Assembly: GCA_030606485.1 (NCBI GenBank)
Contig: JAUWGH010000001.1
Location: 848,751 to 912,750 of the forward strand
Source of the DNA: Promethearchaeota archaeon
GTDB taxonomy: Archaea; Asgardarchaeota; Lokiarchaeia; Sigyniarchaeales; SOKP01
Reading direction: 5' to 3'
Length of the DNA: 64,000 nucleotides
Below the pieces are notes generated by a model. It made no database searches and was not told where the DNA came from. It saw only the letters and a program-made list of their open reading frames with translations. The translations under genes and the position numbers were made by a program. Each line of letters opens with the position of its first letter. Position 1 is the stretch's first letter. This document shows, in pieces, positions 25,970 through 34,777 of the stretch.

Positions 25970-26083
25970 ATAAAAAGAAATCTTGAAAAAAAAAAATTTC
26001 TATTTAAATACTTTTTAAAAAAAACTATGAATTACAAAAAATTCATTTAGGAGAAATTAGAAGAAATAATTGGAAATTTTGAT

Positions 26084-27364
26084 ATGCATGAAAAAAAGAT
26101 TGAGGAATTAAAAAAATACAGTGCAAATGATTTATTTGAAGATATAAGAAAAAATTTAGAAAGCATTGTTCCTTTAGATGTTTTATGGGGAGGAAAATTA
26201 ACTGATACAATGTTAAGTCTATACTTAGGTCAAGTAGAAAGCCATATAAGAAGAAAAAAAAATAAGGGTAATGAAATTGTACAAGATATGTTGGGTGATT
26301 ATGAATTATTCCTAAAATCTAGATTTAGTTTATGGAAGAAAGAGGCCGTTGATAAAGAATATAGGTTATTGTTACGAGATGTTAAAGATAAAATTATTAA
26401 ATTTTTAGAGAAATATCGGGAGCTAAACAATTTGAAAAAGTATAAGCACGGTATAACTGTTTTTGAGCATCATCCTAATCTTAAAGTGAATTATTTTGAG
26501 CGGATAGACACGAAAGAAAAGGCTTATTGGCTCGGTTGGTTGTTTGCTGAAGGATGGTTATCAAAAATTGGTGATTCTGATTCTTTTGAATTTGGAGTTG
26601 GGTGTAATTCAGAAGACATAGAACTGTTAGAAAGGTTTACTGAGGAAATTGGTTATGATATAAGATATAGACAAGTAAAGCGATATAGAAACAAAGATGG
26701 TGAGGTAAAAGAGTTCATTATTGTTAGGTTTGATAATAAAGAATTTGCGTATTGGCTTCAATGTCATGGATTCATTGCAGGTAAAGCGAAATCGAAAAAT
26801 ATAGAACTCCCTAAATTAAAATCTCGAAAACAATATTTATCTTTTGTTTTAGGGTTTTATGACGGTGATGGGATAGCAAAGACTTCTGAGATATGTTGTG
26901 GAAGTAAAAGATTTCTGGAGAAAATTAAAGATTTATTTAATATTAATTGCAAAATTACTCGGAGTATTTCTGAAGGGATAATGCCTGATGGACGTGTAAT
27001 TAAAGGTACTGTAAATGGTTTATTTTTAGGTGCTGATTTATACAATGAAATGTTGGATAACTACCAAAAAAGTTTGGAAAGAAAGAGAAATCGTCTCACA
27101 GGTATAAAACAAAGGTTAGTACAACTTAATAAGGCAAGAGAAAAGATGAGGAAATTTAAACTTACACCAGGAGAATTAGAAACTCTCTTATGGTTGAAGC
27201 CAATGACAGACATTGCCAAATCTTTAGGAGTAAGTTATGGAAGAATACAACATTACAAGGATAGATGGGTTAATAAAGGTCTCATTAAAGCGCCGCTCCA
27301 AGGATACTGGAGGCGTAAAAAGAATCGAAGAATAAAAAAAAGAAAAGTTGAGATTGATCCTTAG
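26084..27364 (+). mobile_element. Free-standing LAGLIDADG homing endonuclease-like gene
   Basis: A 426-residue protein with two LAGLIDADG-type helices, AYWLGWLFAEGWL (147-159) and FVLGFYDGDG (254-263), each ending in the acidic residue that binds metal. The N-terminal ~130 residues are helical and charged; a helix-turn-helix (DIAKSLGVSYGRIQHY, about 378-393) and a very basic tail follow. No intein splicing motifs are seen, so it is not an intein. Such enzymes cut a specific DNA site and spread by repair. It lies between a decayed and an intact copy of the mutase 3' end. An in-frame ATG at 26027 is separated from this ORF by one TAG. Confidence 0.8.
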
Positions 27365-27386
27365 AATTTTTTCTTGGATGACAGCA

Positions 27387-29120
27387 TTATTTGTAATTAT
27401 TTACAAATTCCATTACTCTTTTTATTTCTTCTAAGTGAGTTTCTCTTTTCCCAAAGATGTAAAACCTGACATCAGGACCTGTTCCCGAAGGTCTGAAATA
27501 TAGAATAGAATCCTCACTTTTTAGTCGATAAGTATCAATCTTATTATTATTATCAGATAAACTTTTAATTTGATAATTTTTATTATCGATTTTTATGGAT
27601 TTTCCATCATTCTTCTCAAAATTTTTCATTATATTGATTTTCTGCTCGTCAACAGCGGGAATGGTCCTATTTATTCCCTTAATTGTCCAATCTATTGCAT
27701 CGGAAATTCGATATCCTCTGGCTATTAATTCACTTAAAATTATTAATGCTGGAACGGGATATTTATCTGCAATTATAGGAAAGGGCGTTTCAAAATCATA
27801 CTCTTCCGTGTTATCATTTTTGGAAACTTTTAATATGTTGAATGTATGACCCCCGCTTTCCTCCCATGCTGCAATTATTAAGTTTTCATTAGTAAGTTCT
27901 TTATTCTTAACTATTTTTCTTATACTTTCTTTGAGTGGTGTTGAATTATTAATTTTTACAAATTTATCATTATCTTCAACATATAATATTCCTGTATCAA
28001 TTTTTGATTGATCTACTTCAACCCCAAATAAGAAATACAAAATAACACCTAAATGTTTATATCCTACACCTGTCAAAATATTTAGAATTGAAGTATGGTC
28101 ACCCCTATAATCGCTTGGAATAGTTCTTATGTTAATTATTTTGCAAGAGAATTCCTTTGCAAGAATATTATGCATGGCAGTGTAAAACTCGTTTGGTATA
28201 TAGAGATTATATTCATTATCTTCCTTTAAAAAGAATGCAAGTCGATCTCTATCAGCGTCTAATAATATCGCAATTTTTGAATCAACAGATTCCATCGTTT
28301 GAATTAACTTTTCTCTCCTTAATTCCTTAATTGGATTAGGTGGGTTGATTGTTTCTTCTATTAAGGTAATATCAGCTCCATATTCTTTAAAAAGATTCAC
28401 AATACCCCTTGCCTTGCCTAAATATGGCCATATAACAATTTTCGCATTTTTTAATGCTTGAATTTCAATAATTTCAGAAAGTAAATCTTTAATATACTCA
28501 TTATTTTTCTGTTCTGCACCAATTCTATTTTCTTTAAATTTCTTCTTAAATTTTATTTCATTTAAGGTAAGTGCTATACTAGAAATTTGTTTCATTAAAT
28601 CCCCCGAAATAGGAATTGGATATTTCATATAGACTTTAAGTCCATTCCAATCTAATGGATTGTGCGATGCAGTAATCATTAAAGCCAGATTTATATCTTC
28701 ATATAATGCAACTGATGCACTAGCATAAGGAGCAGACATTAATGAATTACCATCACCATTTTTCTGAAAGAAAATTTCAAAACCATCATAAGCAAACATT
28801 TGAGCACAAAGTTTTACTAAATAATTACTACTCGGACGACAATCGGAAACAATTAATATTTTCGGATTTTCTTCACTAAAATCTTCTTGATATTTGGTGC
28901 TGATCGCTTTAGCAACGCGAAGATAGAGAAATAATTTTTGATTAGTTAAAAGATATGTTCCTGAAGGTTCTATTGAATCAAAAAGTTTAATTCTTAAACC
29001 TGATGTTGGTGGAACAATAGGATCAACAATTTTTTGCTCCTCTTCATTCAAATCAGGTAATCTTATTAAATTGTAATCATCAAATTCCTCAAAATTTAAT
29101 TTTTCAATTTTAAATTCCAT
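27387..29120 (-). CDS. Phosphohexomutase (phosphoglucomutase/phosphomannomutase family)
   Basis: A 577-residue alpha-D-phosphohexomutase. The phosphoserine loop is TASHNP (Ser152), the metal loop DADRDR (288-293), the sugar-binding loop EESGGH, and the phosphate-binding loop RPSGTG near the C-terminus. All four active-site motifs are intact. The length is closer to PGM2-type phosphopentomutase/phosphoglucomutase than to the ~450-residue archaeal enzymes. It interconverts hexose (or pentose) 1- and 6(5)-phosphates for glycan or nucleotide-sugar metabolism. Its 3' end abuts the homing endonuclease gene. Start is ATG with no strong ribosome binding site. Confidence 0.88.
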   Translation of the reverse strand: MEFKIEKLNFEEFDDYNLIRLPDLNEEEQKIVDPIVPPTSGLRIKLFDSIEPSGTYLLTNQKLFLYLRVAKAISTKYQEDFSEENPKILIVSDCRPSSNYLVKLCAQMFAYDGFEIFFQKNGDGNSLMSAPYASASVALYEDINLALMITASHNPLDWNGLKVYMKYPIPISGDLMKQISSIALTLNEIKFKKKFKENRIGAEQKNNEYIKDLLSEIIEIQALKNAKIVIWPYLGKARGIVNLFKEYGADITLIEETINPPNPIKELRREKLIQTMESVDSKIAILLDADRDRLAFFLKEDNEYNLYIPNEFYTAMHNILAKEFSCKIINIRTIPSDYRGDHTSILNILTGVGYKHLGVILYFLFGVEVDQSKIDTGILYVEDNDKFVKINNSTPLKESIRKIVKNKELTNENLIIAAWEESGGHTFNILKVSKNDNTEEYDFETPFPIIADKYPVPALIILSELIARGYRISDAIDWTIKGINRTIPAVDEQKINIMKNFEKNDGKSIKIDNKNYQIKSLSDNNNKIDTYRLKSEDSILYFRPSGTGPDVRFYIFGKRETHLEEIKRVMEFVNNYK

Positions 29121-29165
29121 ATTTATTACACAAACCTTTTATTAAAATAAGAAATTAGAAATTTT

Positions 29166-30050
29166 TTATTTCAGATGTTTTTTTTCTATTGTTTCGATTG
29201 CATTTCTTAAAATTTCATGAATTTTTTCCCGATAAACAAGATTTATTGCAACCATACCATATGTTTTTATTTGCCTTTTATCAGTAGAGAGTAATTTCTC
29301 ACAAAATTCAGGAGTTAATCTATTGTCTAAATCTTGCTTATTTGCTATCCCGATAATCAATTCATCTTCATAATATTTATCTAAGATTTCATGTATAATT
29401 TTTTTAGAACCATATATATTCTCATAAGTAGAATCAGTTACTAATAAAGCTATTTCTGTACCAGAAAGTAAGCTTGTCCATAAACTCTGAAAATTTTCTT
29501 GGCCCGCAAAATCCCAGAAAACAACTTCTCTTTTACCTCCAAACCCATCATAAGTTGTAATATCAGCAGTCATTGTAGGTACGTATTCTAAATTAATATC
29601 TTTCCCACAAATTAAATGAAGAAGTGTTGTTTTTCCAACCCCTCCAAATCCAATTATTGAGACTTTTATCGCGCCAAGAACAATTTTATCAAGTTCTTCG
29701 TTAAATTCTTTAAATATTGAGCGATTACCCGCCCATTTATTATCTTTAACAATATCTTCGAATTTTTCTAAGAATTTTTCGGCTATATTATTTAATTTAT
29801 TGGTTATTTCTTTATCTTCATCTTCTTTATCTGCACAAACAACAAATATTATGTCTTTAACAGAGATATAGAAGAATTTATTATCTCCAGTCTCAGTAGA
29901 TTTTATTTCTGATTGACTAATTTCTTGCATAAAACTTGAAAATGCACTTAAAAAACCAGCCAATAGATCTTTATCAACCTCCGAAACACCGTAATTACGG
30001 AATAACAAAGATTTTCCATTATTAGTTAATATATTAACGTATTGGATCAA
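29166..30050 (-). CDS. Longin-like domain fused to an Arf/Ras-type small GTPase
   Basis: A 294-residue fusion. Residues 1-125 form a longin/roadblock-like alpha-beta domain (NGKSLLFRNYG, DLLAGFLSAF, KFFYISVKDIIFVVCAD). Residues 128-294 are a small GTPase: P-loop GFGGVGKT (134-141), switch-II WDFAGQ (179-184) and base-recognition NKQD (237-240). Switch I has a Thr in VPTMTADI. No lipidation motif is seen. Asgard genomes are rich in such GTPases, and longin domains act as GTPase platforms in eukaryotic trafficking. The N-terminal domain matches the cytosolic domain of the surface protein at 57208-61869. Starts at TTG, nearly leaderless. Confidence 0.85.
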   Translation of the reverse strand: MIQYVNILTNNGKSLLFRNYGVSEVDKDLLAGFLSAFSSFMQEISQSEIKSTETGDNKFFYISVKDIIFVVCADKEDEDKEITNKLNNIAEKFLEKFEDIVKDNKWAGNRSIFKEFNEELDKIVLGAIKVSIIGFGGVGKTTLLHLICGKDINLEYVPTMTADITTYDGFGGKREVVFWDFAGQENFQSLWTSLLSGTEIALLVTDSTYENIYGSKKIIHEILDKYYEDELIIGIANKQDLDNRLTPEFCEKLLSTDKRQIKTYGMVAINLVYREKIHEILRNAIETIEKKHLK

Positions 30051-30187
30051 TTTTTTTGCAAACGAGGATTTATTTTTTCAATTATTATTATTAATATATA
30101 AGTCATAAAATAAATAATTCTTTAAATAAATTTAAATTAAATATCCATCTTCAAAGGATCATAGAGTTAAATTCATGATAAAAAATA

Positions 30188-30754
30188 ATGACTAATAATA
30201 ACTCATCAGATAAAATAAACACAATTGAAGACAAAATCGGATCATTCTCGGAAATACTTCAAAACTTTGGTCTAAACCTCATACAAAATATTGGAAAAAT
30301 TACTCATTCAATTCATATATTAACCGATAAAATTGATGAACTTTTTAAAACAACTCTAGATATAAAGGGACTTATTCCACAACTGAATAAAATTATTGAA
30401 AAACAAGATATAATTGAAAGTGAAATTGATCTCCTAAAATCAGTAATCTCACAAGGAATAATTACTCAAAAATCAACTGAAATTGAAAGAGATGAAACAA
30501 CAACAATAAAATCAAATAATGCTAAGGAGATCTTTAATAATTTAAAAAAAGCACTTAGGAGCACAAAAGATTTAGAGAAAATAAAAGCTCTCTTAGATGA
30601 AACAAAAGAATCGATCTTTGAAATTACCGGAGGTCATAGAACTTTGTATGAAATATCAAAAACCATTACCGAGTTAAAAAACTTTAAAGAATTTAATGAA
30701 TCTTTGGAAAAAATGCTTCTTGATAAGATTGATTTCTGGATTATAAAATTTTAA
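30188..30754 (+). CDS. Unknown coiled-coil protein beside GTPases
   Basis: I do not recognise this 188-residue protein. It is nearly all helix by composition, with long heptad-like stretches (residues ~8-85), a Ser/Thr-rich linker (about 98-112) and a second helical part (112-180). No Cys, no signal peptide and no membrane segment. It lies divergently from the longin-GTPase gene and upstream of a Rab-like GTPase gene on the same strand, so a role as an effector or scaffold for one of them is conceivable but unproven. The start ATG has no ribosome binding site. Confidence 0.65.
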   Translation: MTNNNSSDKINTIEDKIGSFSEILQNFGLNLIQNIGKITHSIHILTDKIDELFKTTLDIKGLIPQLNKIIEKQDIIESEIDLLKSVISQGIITQKSTEIERDETTTIKSNNAKEIFNNLKKALRSTKDLEKIKALLDETKESIFEITGGHRTLYEISKTITELKNFKEFNESLEKMLLDKIDFWIIKF

Positions 30755-30939
30755 AATCCCCTAATCCATTTGCATTCTTTAAAAAAAAAGGATTCTTAAA
30801 AAAAATAAATAATTTAATTTTAGAAATTTCATGGTTTTTTGGAGCTTTTTTATCTTAATTATGATTAAATATTTTAAAGTGAAATTTTTTTTTCTACTAA
30901 ATAACTGGTTAAAATCTTAAAATTACAAAGTGTAAAAAA

Positions 30940-31518
30940 ATGTCAGAAGATTCAAATAATGAAAAACTACACTTCTATAGACCAGATACGGAGTTTGTTT
31001 ATAAGATAATCGTTATAGGGGATCCTGCTGTAGGAAAGACTAGCCTCTTAAACAATTTTATTAAAAAGAAATTTACAACACAATATTTACCGACCGTAGG
31101 TGTGAATATTTTAAAGTACATTCTTCAATTTGAAACAAAAGAAGGGGAGAAAACTGAAGTTAATCTAATGTTCTGGGATATCGCAGGACAGCCTCAGTTC
31201 TACATGATCCACAAACCATATTATCAAGGTGCAAACGGAATTATTCTTGTGTTTGATATTACCAGAAGTAGTACTTTCTCAAATGTTAACAATTGGTTCA
31301 ATGAAGCTGTTAAATTTGGTCTTTCATCAGTACCAAGATTACTTGTTGGGAATAAGATTGATTTAAAAGATGAAAGGAAGATTATTGTTCCAATGTCAGA
31401 GCATCTTTCTAAGAAGTTAAATGCTCCATATTTCGAAACATCCGCAAAAACAGGTGTCAATGTTCCTAATATTTTCCATAAAATTACCGAATTAATCTAT
31501 TATAAGAAAAATGAATAA
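30940..31518 (+). CDS. Rab-like small GTPase
   Basis: A 192-residue Ras-superfamily GTPase of Rab type. P-loop GDPAVGKT (27-34), switch-I Thr in LPTVGV (50-55), WDIAGQ (79-84), NKID (138-141) and ETSAK (about 165-169) are all present, so it should bind and hydrolyse GTP. It keeps the Gln of the DxAGQ motif needed for hydrolysis. There is no C-terminal cysteine for prenylation, as in other Asgard GTPases, so membrane contact must depend on partners. It sits in the 29-32 kb GTPase neighbourhood. Confidence 0.92.
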   Translation: MSEDSNNEKLHFYRPDTEFVYKIIVIGDPAVGKTSLLNNFIKKKFTTQYLPTVGVNILKYILQFETKEGEKTEVNLMFWDIAGQPQFYMIHKPYYQGANGIILVFDITRSSTFSNVNNWFNEAVKFGLSSVPRLLVGNKIDLKDERKIIVPMSEHLSKKLNAPYFETSAKTGVNVPNIFHKITELIYYKKNE

Positions 31519-31636
31519 AAATCAATAGATTAAAACTCTTTTTTTCAATTTAATTTACTTGTTTTTAAGAAGGTATTATTTTTTAATTGCATAGGAAATC
31601 AAGGTCAAGTATAAAAATTCGAGGTCAAATGAAAAA

Positions 31637-31681
31637 AATTTTACGAATTTATTTATATAGGAGTTTTAACCTCGTAAAATT
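31637..31681 (+). other. Perfect 10-bp inverted repeat (hairpin) in leader region
   Basis: AATTTTACGA at 31637-31646 is exactly complementary to TCGTAAAATT at 31672-31681, around a 25-base loop. In RNA it could form a stem-loop; in DNA it could be an operator. It lies in the 375-base gap between the Rab-like gene and the small gene at 31894, downstream of two AGGTCAA copies (near 31611 and 31622). Confidence 0.5.
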
Positions 31682-31709
31682 ATAAAGGGTCTGAATTAAA
31701 AGGAGAAAA

Positions 31710-31736
31710 ATGATTTTTGACGAATATGAATTTTAA
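31710..31736 (+). CDS. Possible 8-codon leader minigene
   Basis: ATG followed by seven codons and TAA (MIFDEYEF), with AAGGAG five bases upstream, one of the clearest ribosome binding sites in the window. It lies between the hairpin at 31637 and the palindrome at 31745 in a long untranslated stretch. A short translated leader could couple translation to downstream expression, but chance occurrence cannot be excluded for so short an ORF. Confidence 0.25.
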   Translation: MIFDEYEF

Positions 31737-31744
31737 TCATATCC

Positions 31745-31765
31745 ATATATTACATTGTAATATAT
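31745..31765. promoter_or_regulatory. 21-bp palindrome, possible operator
   Basis: ATATATTAC and GTAATATAT are perfect inverted repeats of nine bases around ATT. The size and symmetry suit binding of a dimeric regulator. It is ~130 bases upstream of the gene at 31894 and overlaps a TATA-like stretch. Confidence 0.4.
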
Positions 31766-31893
31766 AAACTATTATTGCTATAATATTCAGATCATATTCA
31801 AGGGATTATTCAGCTGATATTGAAAAGATCTCGAGAATATAGTATTGGATGATATAAGGATTAAAATAAATTTAAGAGGTTGTGTGTGAAGAA

Positions 31894-32181
31894 ATGAGTA
31901 TGTTTAGATCTTATTTGTTGAAACAAAACTTTTGGGCAAAAAAGGGAAAGGAAAGGACAGTATATATGAAACATGATATAAATATTGGTGGAATATATGC
32001 AAAAATTGAAAAAAATCGTGGCGTAACACTGTTTATTAAAGGGAAGGATTATTTTTTTGATAATTTTGATAATTTGGACGTTTTCTTAAACCATTTAACA
32101 AACAGTTCTAATAACGATGATTTTTCGAGAGTTCTTAAGAGAAGAAATATGCAAAAGGCTCTTAGAACTTTAGCAATTTAA
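31894..32181 (+). CDS. Unknown small protein (95 aa)
   Basis: A 95-residue protein I do not recognise. It is basic, with a possible small beta-sheet core (GGIYAKIEKNRGVTLFIKGK) and a helical C-terminus with KRRNMQKAL. No Cys and no signal or membrane segment. ATG 31894 is chosen over GTG 31882 because it is the first ATG and has GTGA a few bases upstream; both are in frame. The gene is preceded by an unusually structured 375-base leader with a hairpin, a minigene and a palindrome, so its expression may be tightly regulated. Confidence 0.6.
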   Translation: MSMFRSYLLKQNFWAKKGKERTVYMKHDINIGGIYAKIEKNRGVTLFIKGKDYFFDNFDNLDVFLNHLTNSSNNDDFSRVLKRRNMQKALRTLAI

Positions 32182-32362
32182 TTAAATTAGAAATAAATTT
32201 ATTTTCCTATTTTTTAACAAAAGTTAATACAAATTAAATATTCAATTGGAATTAAATCGAATTAAATACTACATATCATCGATTTAAATACAATAGATTT
32301 TATGATTTCTTATTGAAATATATTATATTCTATGAAGTAATATCTTAGATTAACAAAAGATT

Positions 32363-32887
32363 GTGAGGATCTTGAAAATCTCCGAAAAATTTGATGAAAA
32401 AGTAATATTAGAAAGAATAAAAATTCTTTTTAAGGAATTTGAGAAAGAGAACATTATGATTAGCATAGCAGAATCATGTACTGGAGGGTATATTTCTCAT
32501 ATGATAACAAATATACCAGGAGCATCAAAAGTTTTTGAGCGTGGAGTGATAACATATAGTAACAAATCTAAGAGTGAAATATTGGGTGTAGATCCAGAAA
32601 CGATAAAGGAGTTCGGTGCTGCTAGTGATATTGTTGCAAAGCAGATGGCAGAAGGTATTCGGAGAATCTCAAATTCAAAAATAGGAATCGGGATTACGGG
32701 TATAGCGGGTCCCACCGGGGGTACGAAATTAAAACCGGTTGGCTTAGTGTATGTTTCATATTCCTTTAAAAATCAAATAATAGTTGATAAATATCATTTT
32801 CAGACTAGCCGGATAAAATTTAAGCAAAAAGTTTTAGAAACTATTATTAATCGACTAGAATCTATAGTTCAAGAGGAACTAAAATAA
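32363..32887 (+). CDS. pncC: CinA C-terminal-type nicotinamide-nucleotide amidase
   Basis: A 174-residue protein equal to the stand-alone CinA C-terminal (PncC) domain. Family motifs are clear: SIAESCTGG with the catalytic Ser, ERGVITYSN, and GITGIAGPTGG. It deamidates nicotinamide mononucleotide to nicotinate mononucleotide in pyridine-nucleotide recycling, which links it to nadB at 11749. An N-terminal extension of ~25 residues is helical. GTG 32363 is used; TTG 32372 (GTGAGG just upstream) is an alternative that removes three residues. Confidence 0.88.
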   Translation: MRILKISEKFDEKVILERIKILFKEFEKENIMISIAESCTGGYISHMITNIPGASKVFERGVITYSNKSKSEILGVDPETIKEFGAASDIVAKQMAEGIRRISNSKIGIGITGIAGPTGGTKLKPVGLVYVSYSFKNQIIVDKYHFQTSRIKFKQKVLETIINRLESIVQEELK

Positions 32888-32893
32888 GAATTA

Positions 32894-33997
32894 TTAAAAT
32901 TCTCTATTTATACTAAAATTTAATAATTCCATGAAAAATTTTTCATATTTTTTATTTAATCCTGGATAAATTTTCTTTAAAGATACCTTGGCTTGAGAAA
33001 TTAGATTTAAACCAAATTGTTGAGATATTTGTAGGGCGTTTGTTTCATTAATAATCTTCAAAACTTCCTCAATTTCATTTTTATTTAAATCGGGTTTCCC
33101 ATATAATTCATTTAAAATTTTTTGTTGGGCTTCTGTTGTATTCTGGATTGCTATAATATATGGAAATTTTTTCTCGCCATGCATTATATCTTTCTCTAGG
33201 TCTAAAATGTCGTCTCTAATAGAATGTATTTGACCTAATTTTAACATAAAATCTGATAATGGATGAATTTGATAATTGAAATTACCTTTTGCAAGAATTG
33301 CACCGATTTTTGCCGATTTTTCAAATAATCTTGCAGTTTTTAACTCTGCAATATTTAAGTACTGTTCCAAAGTCATAGTGATTTTATTCCAAAACATGTA
33401 TTCTTCAATAATTAATCCTTTATTTATTGAATTAAATGCTTCATTGTACTCAGCAAGTGCCTTGAATTTTATTTCATTCTCAAACTTTGAATTAAAAATA
33501 ATCTGGGAACCTAAAAAATAGGTTATATTTCCTCCTAGAATTGCCATAACGACTCCGAATTCTCGAGCAGATTCTTCTTTATTAGGAAAGTCTTTATCAG
33601 TATATGTTTCTAATAGTTGATTTGTCCACCTAACATGAAAAGAAGGAAATCCTCTTCGTATCATATCCTTGTCAATAAGATCATCATGAATAATTTTTGC
33701 ATTATGAAGAAATTCAACAGAGAGCGCGACAGATAAAATTTTATCTGCCATTTCTTCTATATAGTGAGGATTTGCAATTCCTAAAAATGATGCAATTAAA
33801 ATTATAGGATGTAATCTTTTTGGTCTTTTATTTGGGGGTAATATGTAATCTTTTACTTTTTTAATGAAATCATATAGTAATGTGTTTTGAATTGATTCTG
33901 ATTTTAATATATCTAAGAAATATTTTTCTAATTCTAAATCGACTTTATTTTTCTCTTCTTTAAAATATTGTTCTAAAAAGTTTTGTGATTTGCTCAT
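32894..33997 (-). CDS. Polyprenyl diphosphate synthase (GGPP synthase-like)
   Basis: A 367-residue trans-prenyltransferase. The first aspartate-rich motif is DDLID (105-109, in IIHDDLID) and the second DDILD (262-266), with RPKRLHP and KTARLFEKSAK matching the allylic-substrate regions. It elongates isoprenyl diphosphates, in archaea usually to geranylgeranyl or farnesylgeranyl diphosphate for membrane lipids. Product length cannot be stated firmly, but the residues before the first motif (VEFLHNAKI) are fairly large. It converges with pncC, leaving six bases between the stops. Confidence 0.88.
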   Translation of the reverse strand: MSKSQNFLEQYFKEEKNKVDLELEKYFLDILKSESIQNTLLYDFIKKVKDYILPPNKRPKRLHPIILIASFLGIANPHYIEEMADKILSVALSVEFLHNAKIIHDDLIDKDMIRRGFPSFHVRWTNQLLETYTDKDFPNKEESAREFGVVMAILGGNITYFLGSQIIFNSKFENEIKFKALAEYNEAFNSINKGLIIEEYMFWNKITMTLEQYLNIAELKTARLFEKSAKIGAILAKGNFNYQIHPLSDFMLKLGQIHSIRDDILDLEKDIMHGEKKFPYIIAIQNTTEAQQKILNELYGKPDLNKNEIEEVLKIINETNALQISQQFGLNLISQAKVSLKKIYPGLNKKYEKFFMELLNFSINREF

Positions 33998-34251
33998 CTC
34001 TAAACTCTTACTTAAATAATTATTAATTAAATTTTTTCATCATAATTAAAATATAGGCACTTAATCCTTTTATAAAATAATAAAAATTCTTAAATTTATT
34101 TAGTTCCTCCTACCTTAAAGAATTATTTTCGATAAATTTTGAGTTATTTGTCAAAAATTAAAATGGAATTACTTTTTTATTGAAATGACATTGTAAATTA
34201 TATAATTATTAATAAATGTTATATTTTTAATAAAAGAAGGTGTTTGATAAT

Positions 34252-34758
34252 ATGAAATTGGGAGTTATTTCTGATTCACATGATAATTTAAACATGATTA
34301 AAAAAGCAGTAAATATTTTGAATAAAGAAAATATTGATTTCTTGATACACTGTGGGGATATCATCTCTCCTTTTATTTCAACAGTTTTTGAAGGGTTAAA
34401 TGAAAAAATAAAAAATGGAAATTTTTATGGAGTTTTTGGTAATAACGATGGAGATCTTTTATATTTAATAGAAAAGTTAGGAAAGATTTGTAAACTCAAC
34501 GGTTATGAAGCAATTTTAGAATTAGCTGGGAAGAAAATATATGTTTCTCATGGTCCAGATCCTTTAGTTATTAAAAGTCTAGCAAAATCTGGTGAATTTG
34601 ATATTATTGCAACAGGTCATACTCATGATCATAAAATTGAAACAATTAATAATACATTAGTTATAAATCCAGGAGAATTATGTGGATATCTAACTGGAAA
34701 AGCTACATTGGTAATTGTAGATTTAGAGACAATGGAGCCCCGATTAATAGAAATATAG
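34252..34758 (+). CDS. MJ0936-type metallophosphodiesterase
   Basis: A 168-residue YfcE/MJ0936-family phosphoesterase. Metal ligands are visible in VISDSHDN (Asp and His near residue 10), HCGD, GNND and ATGHTH. These small enzymes hydrolyse phosphodiesters in vitro; physiological substrates are mostly unknown. ATG 34252 is chosen because it begins with the usual MKLGVISDSH, with AAGGTG upstream; a GTG at 34240 inside that ribosome binding site would add four residues. Confidence 0.88.
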   Translation: MKLGVISDSHDNLNMIKKAVNILNKENIDFLIHCGDIISPFISTVFEGLNEKIKNGNFYGVFGNNDGDLLYLIEKLGKICKLNGYEAILELAGKKIYVSHGPDPLVIKSLAKSGEFDIIATGHTHDHKIETINNTLVINPGELCGYLTGKATLVIVDLETMEPRLIEI

Positions 34759-34777
34759 TTTAATATGGATTCAAAAT

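Noticed and set aside
26084..27364. Intein or group I intron interpretation of the LAGLIDADG protein
   Set aside because: No splicing motifs at its ends, no split host gene around it, and the gene has its own start and stop.
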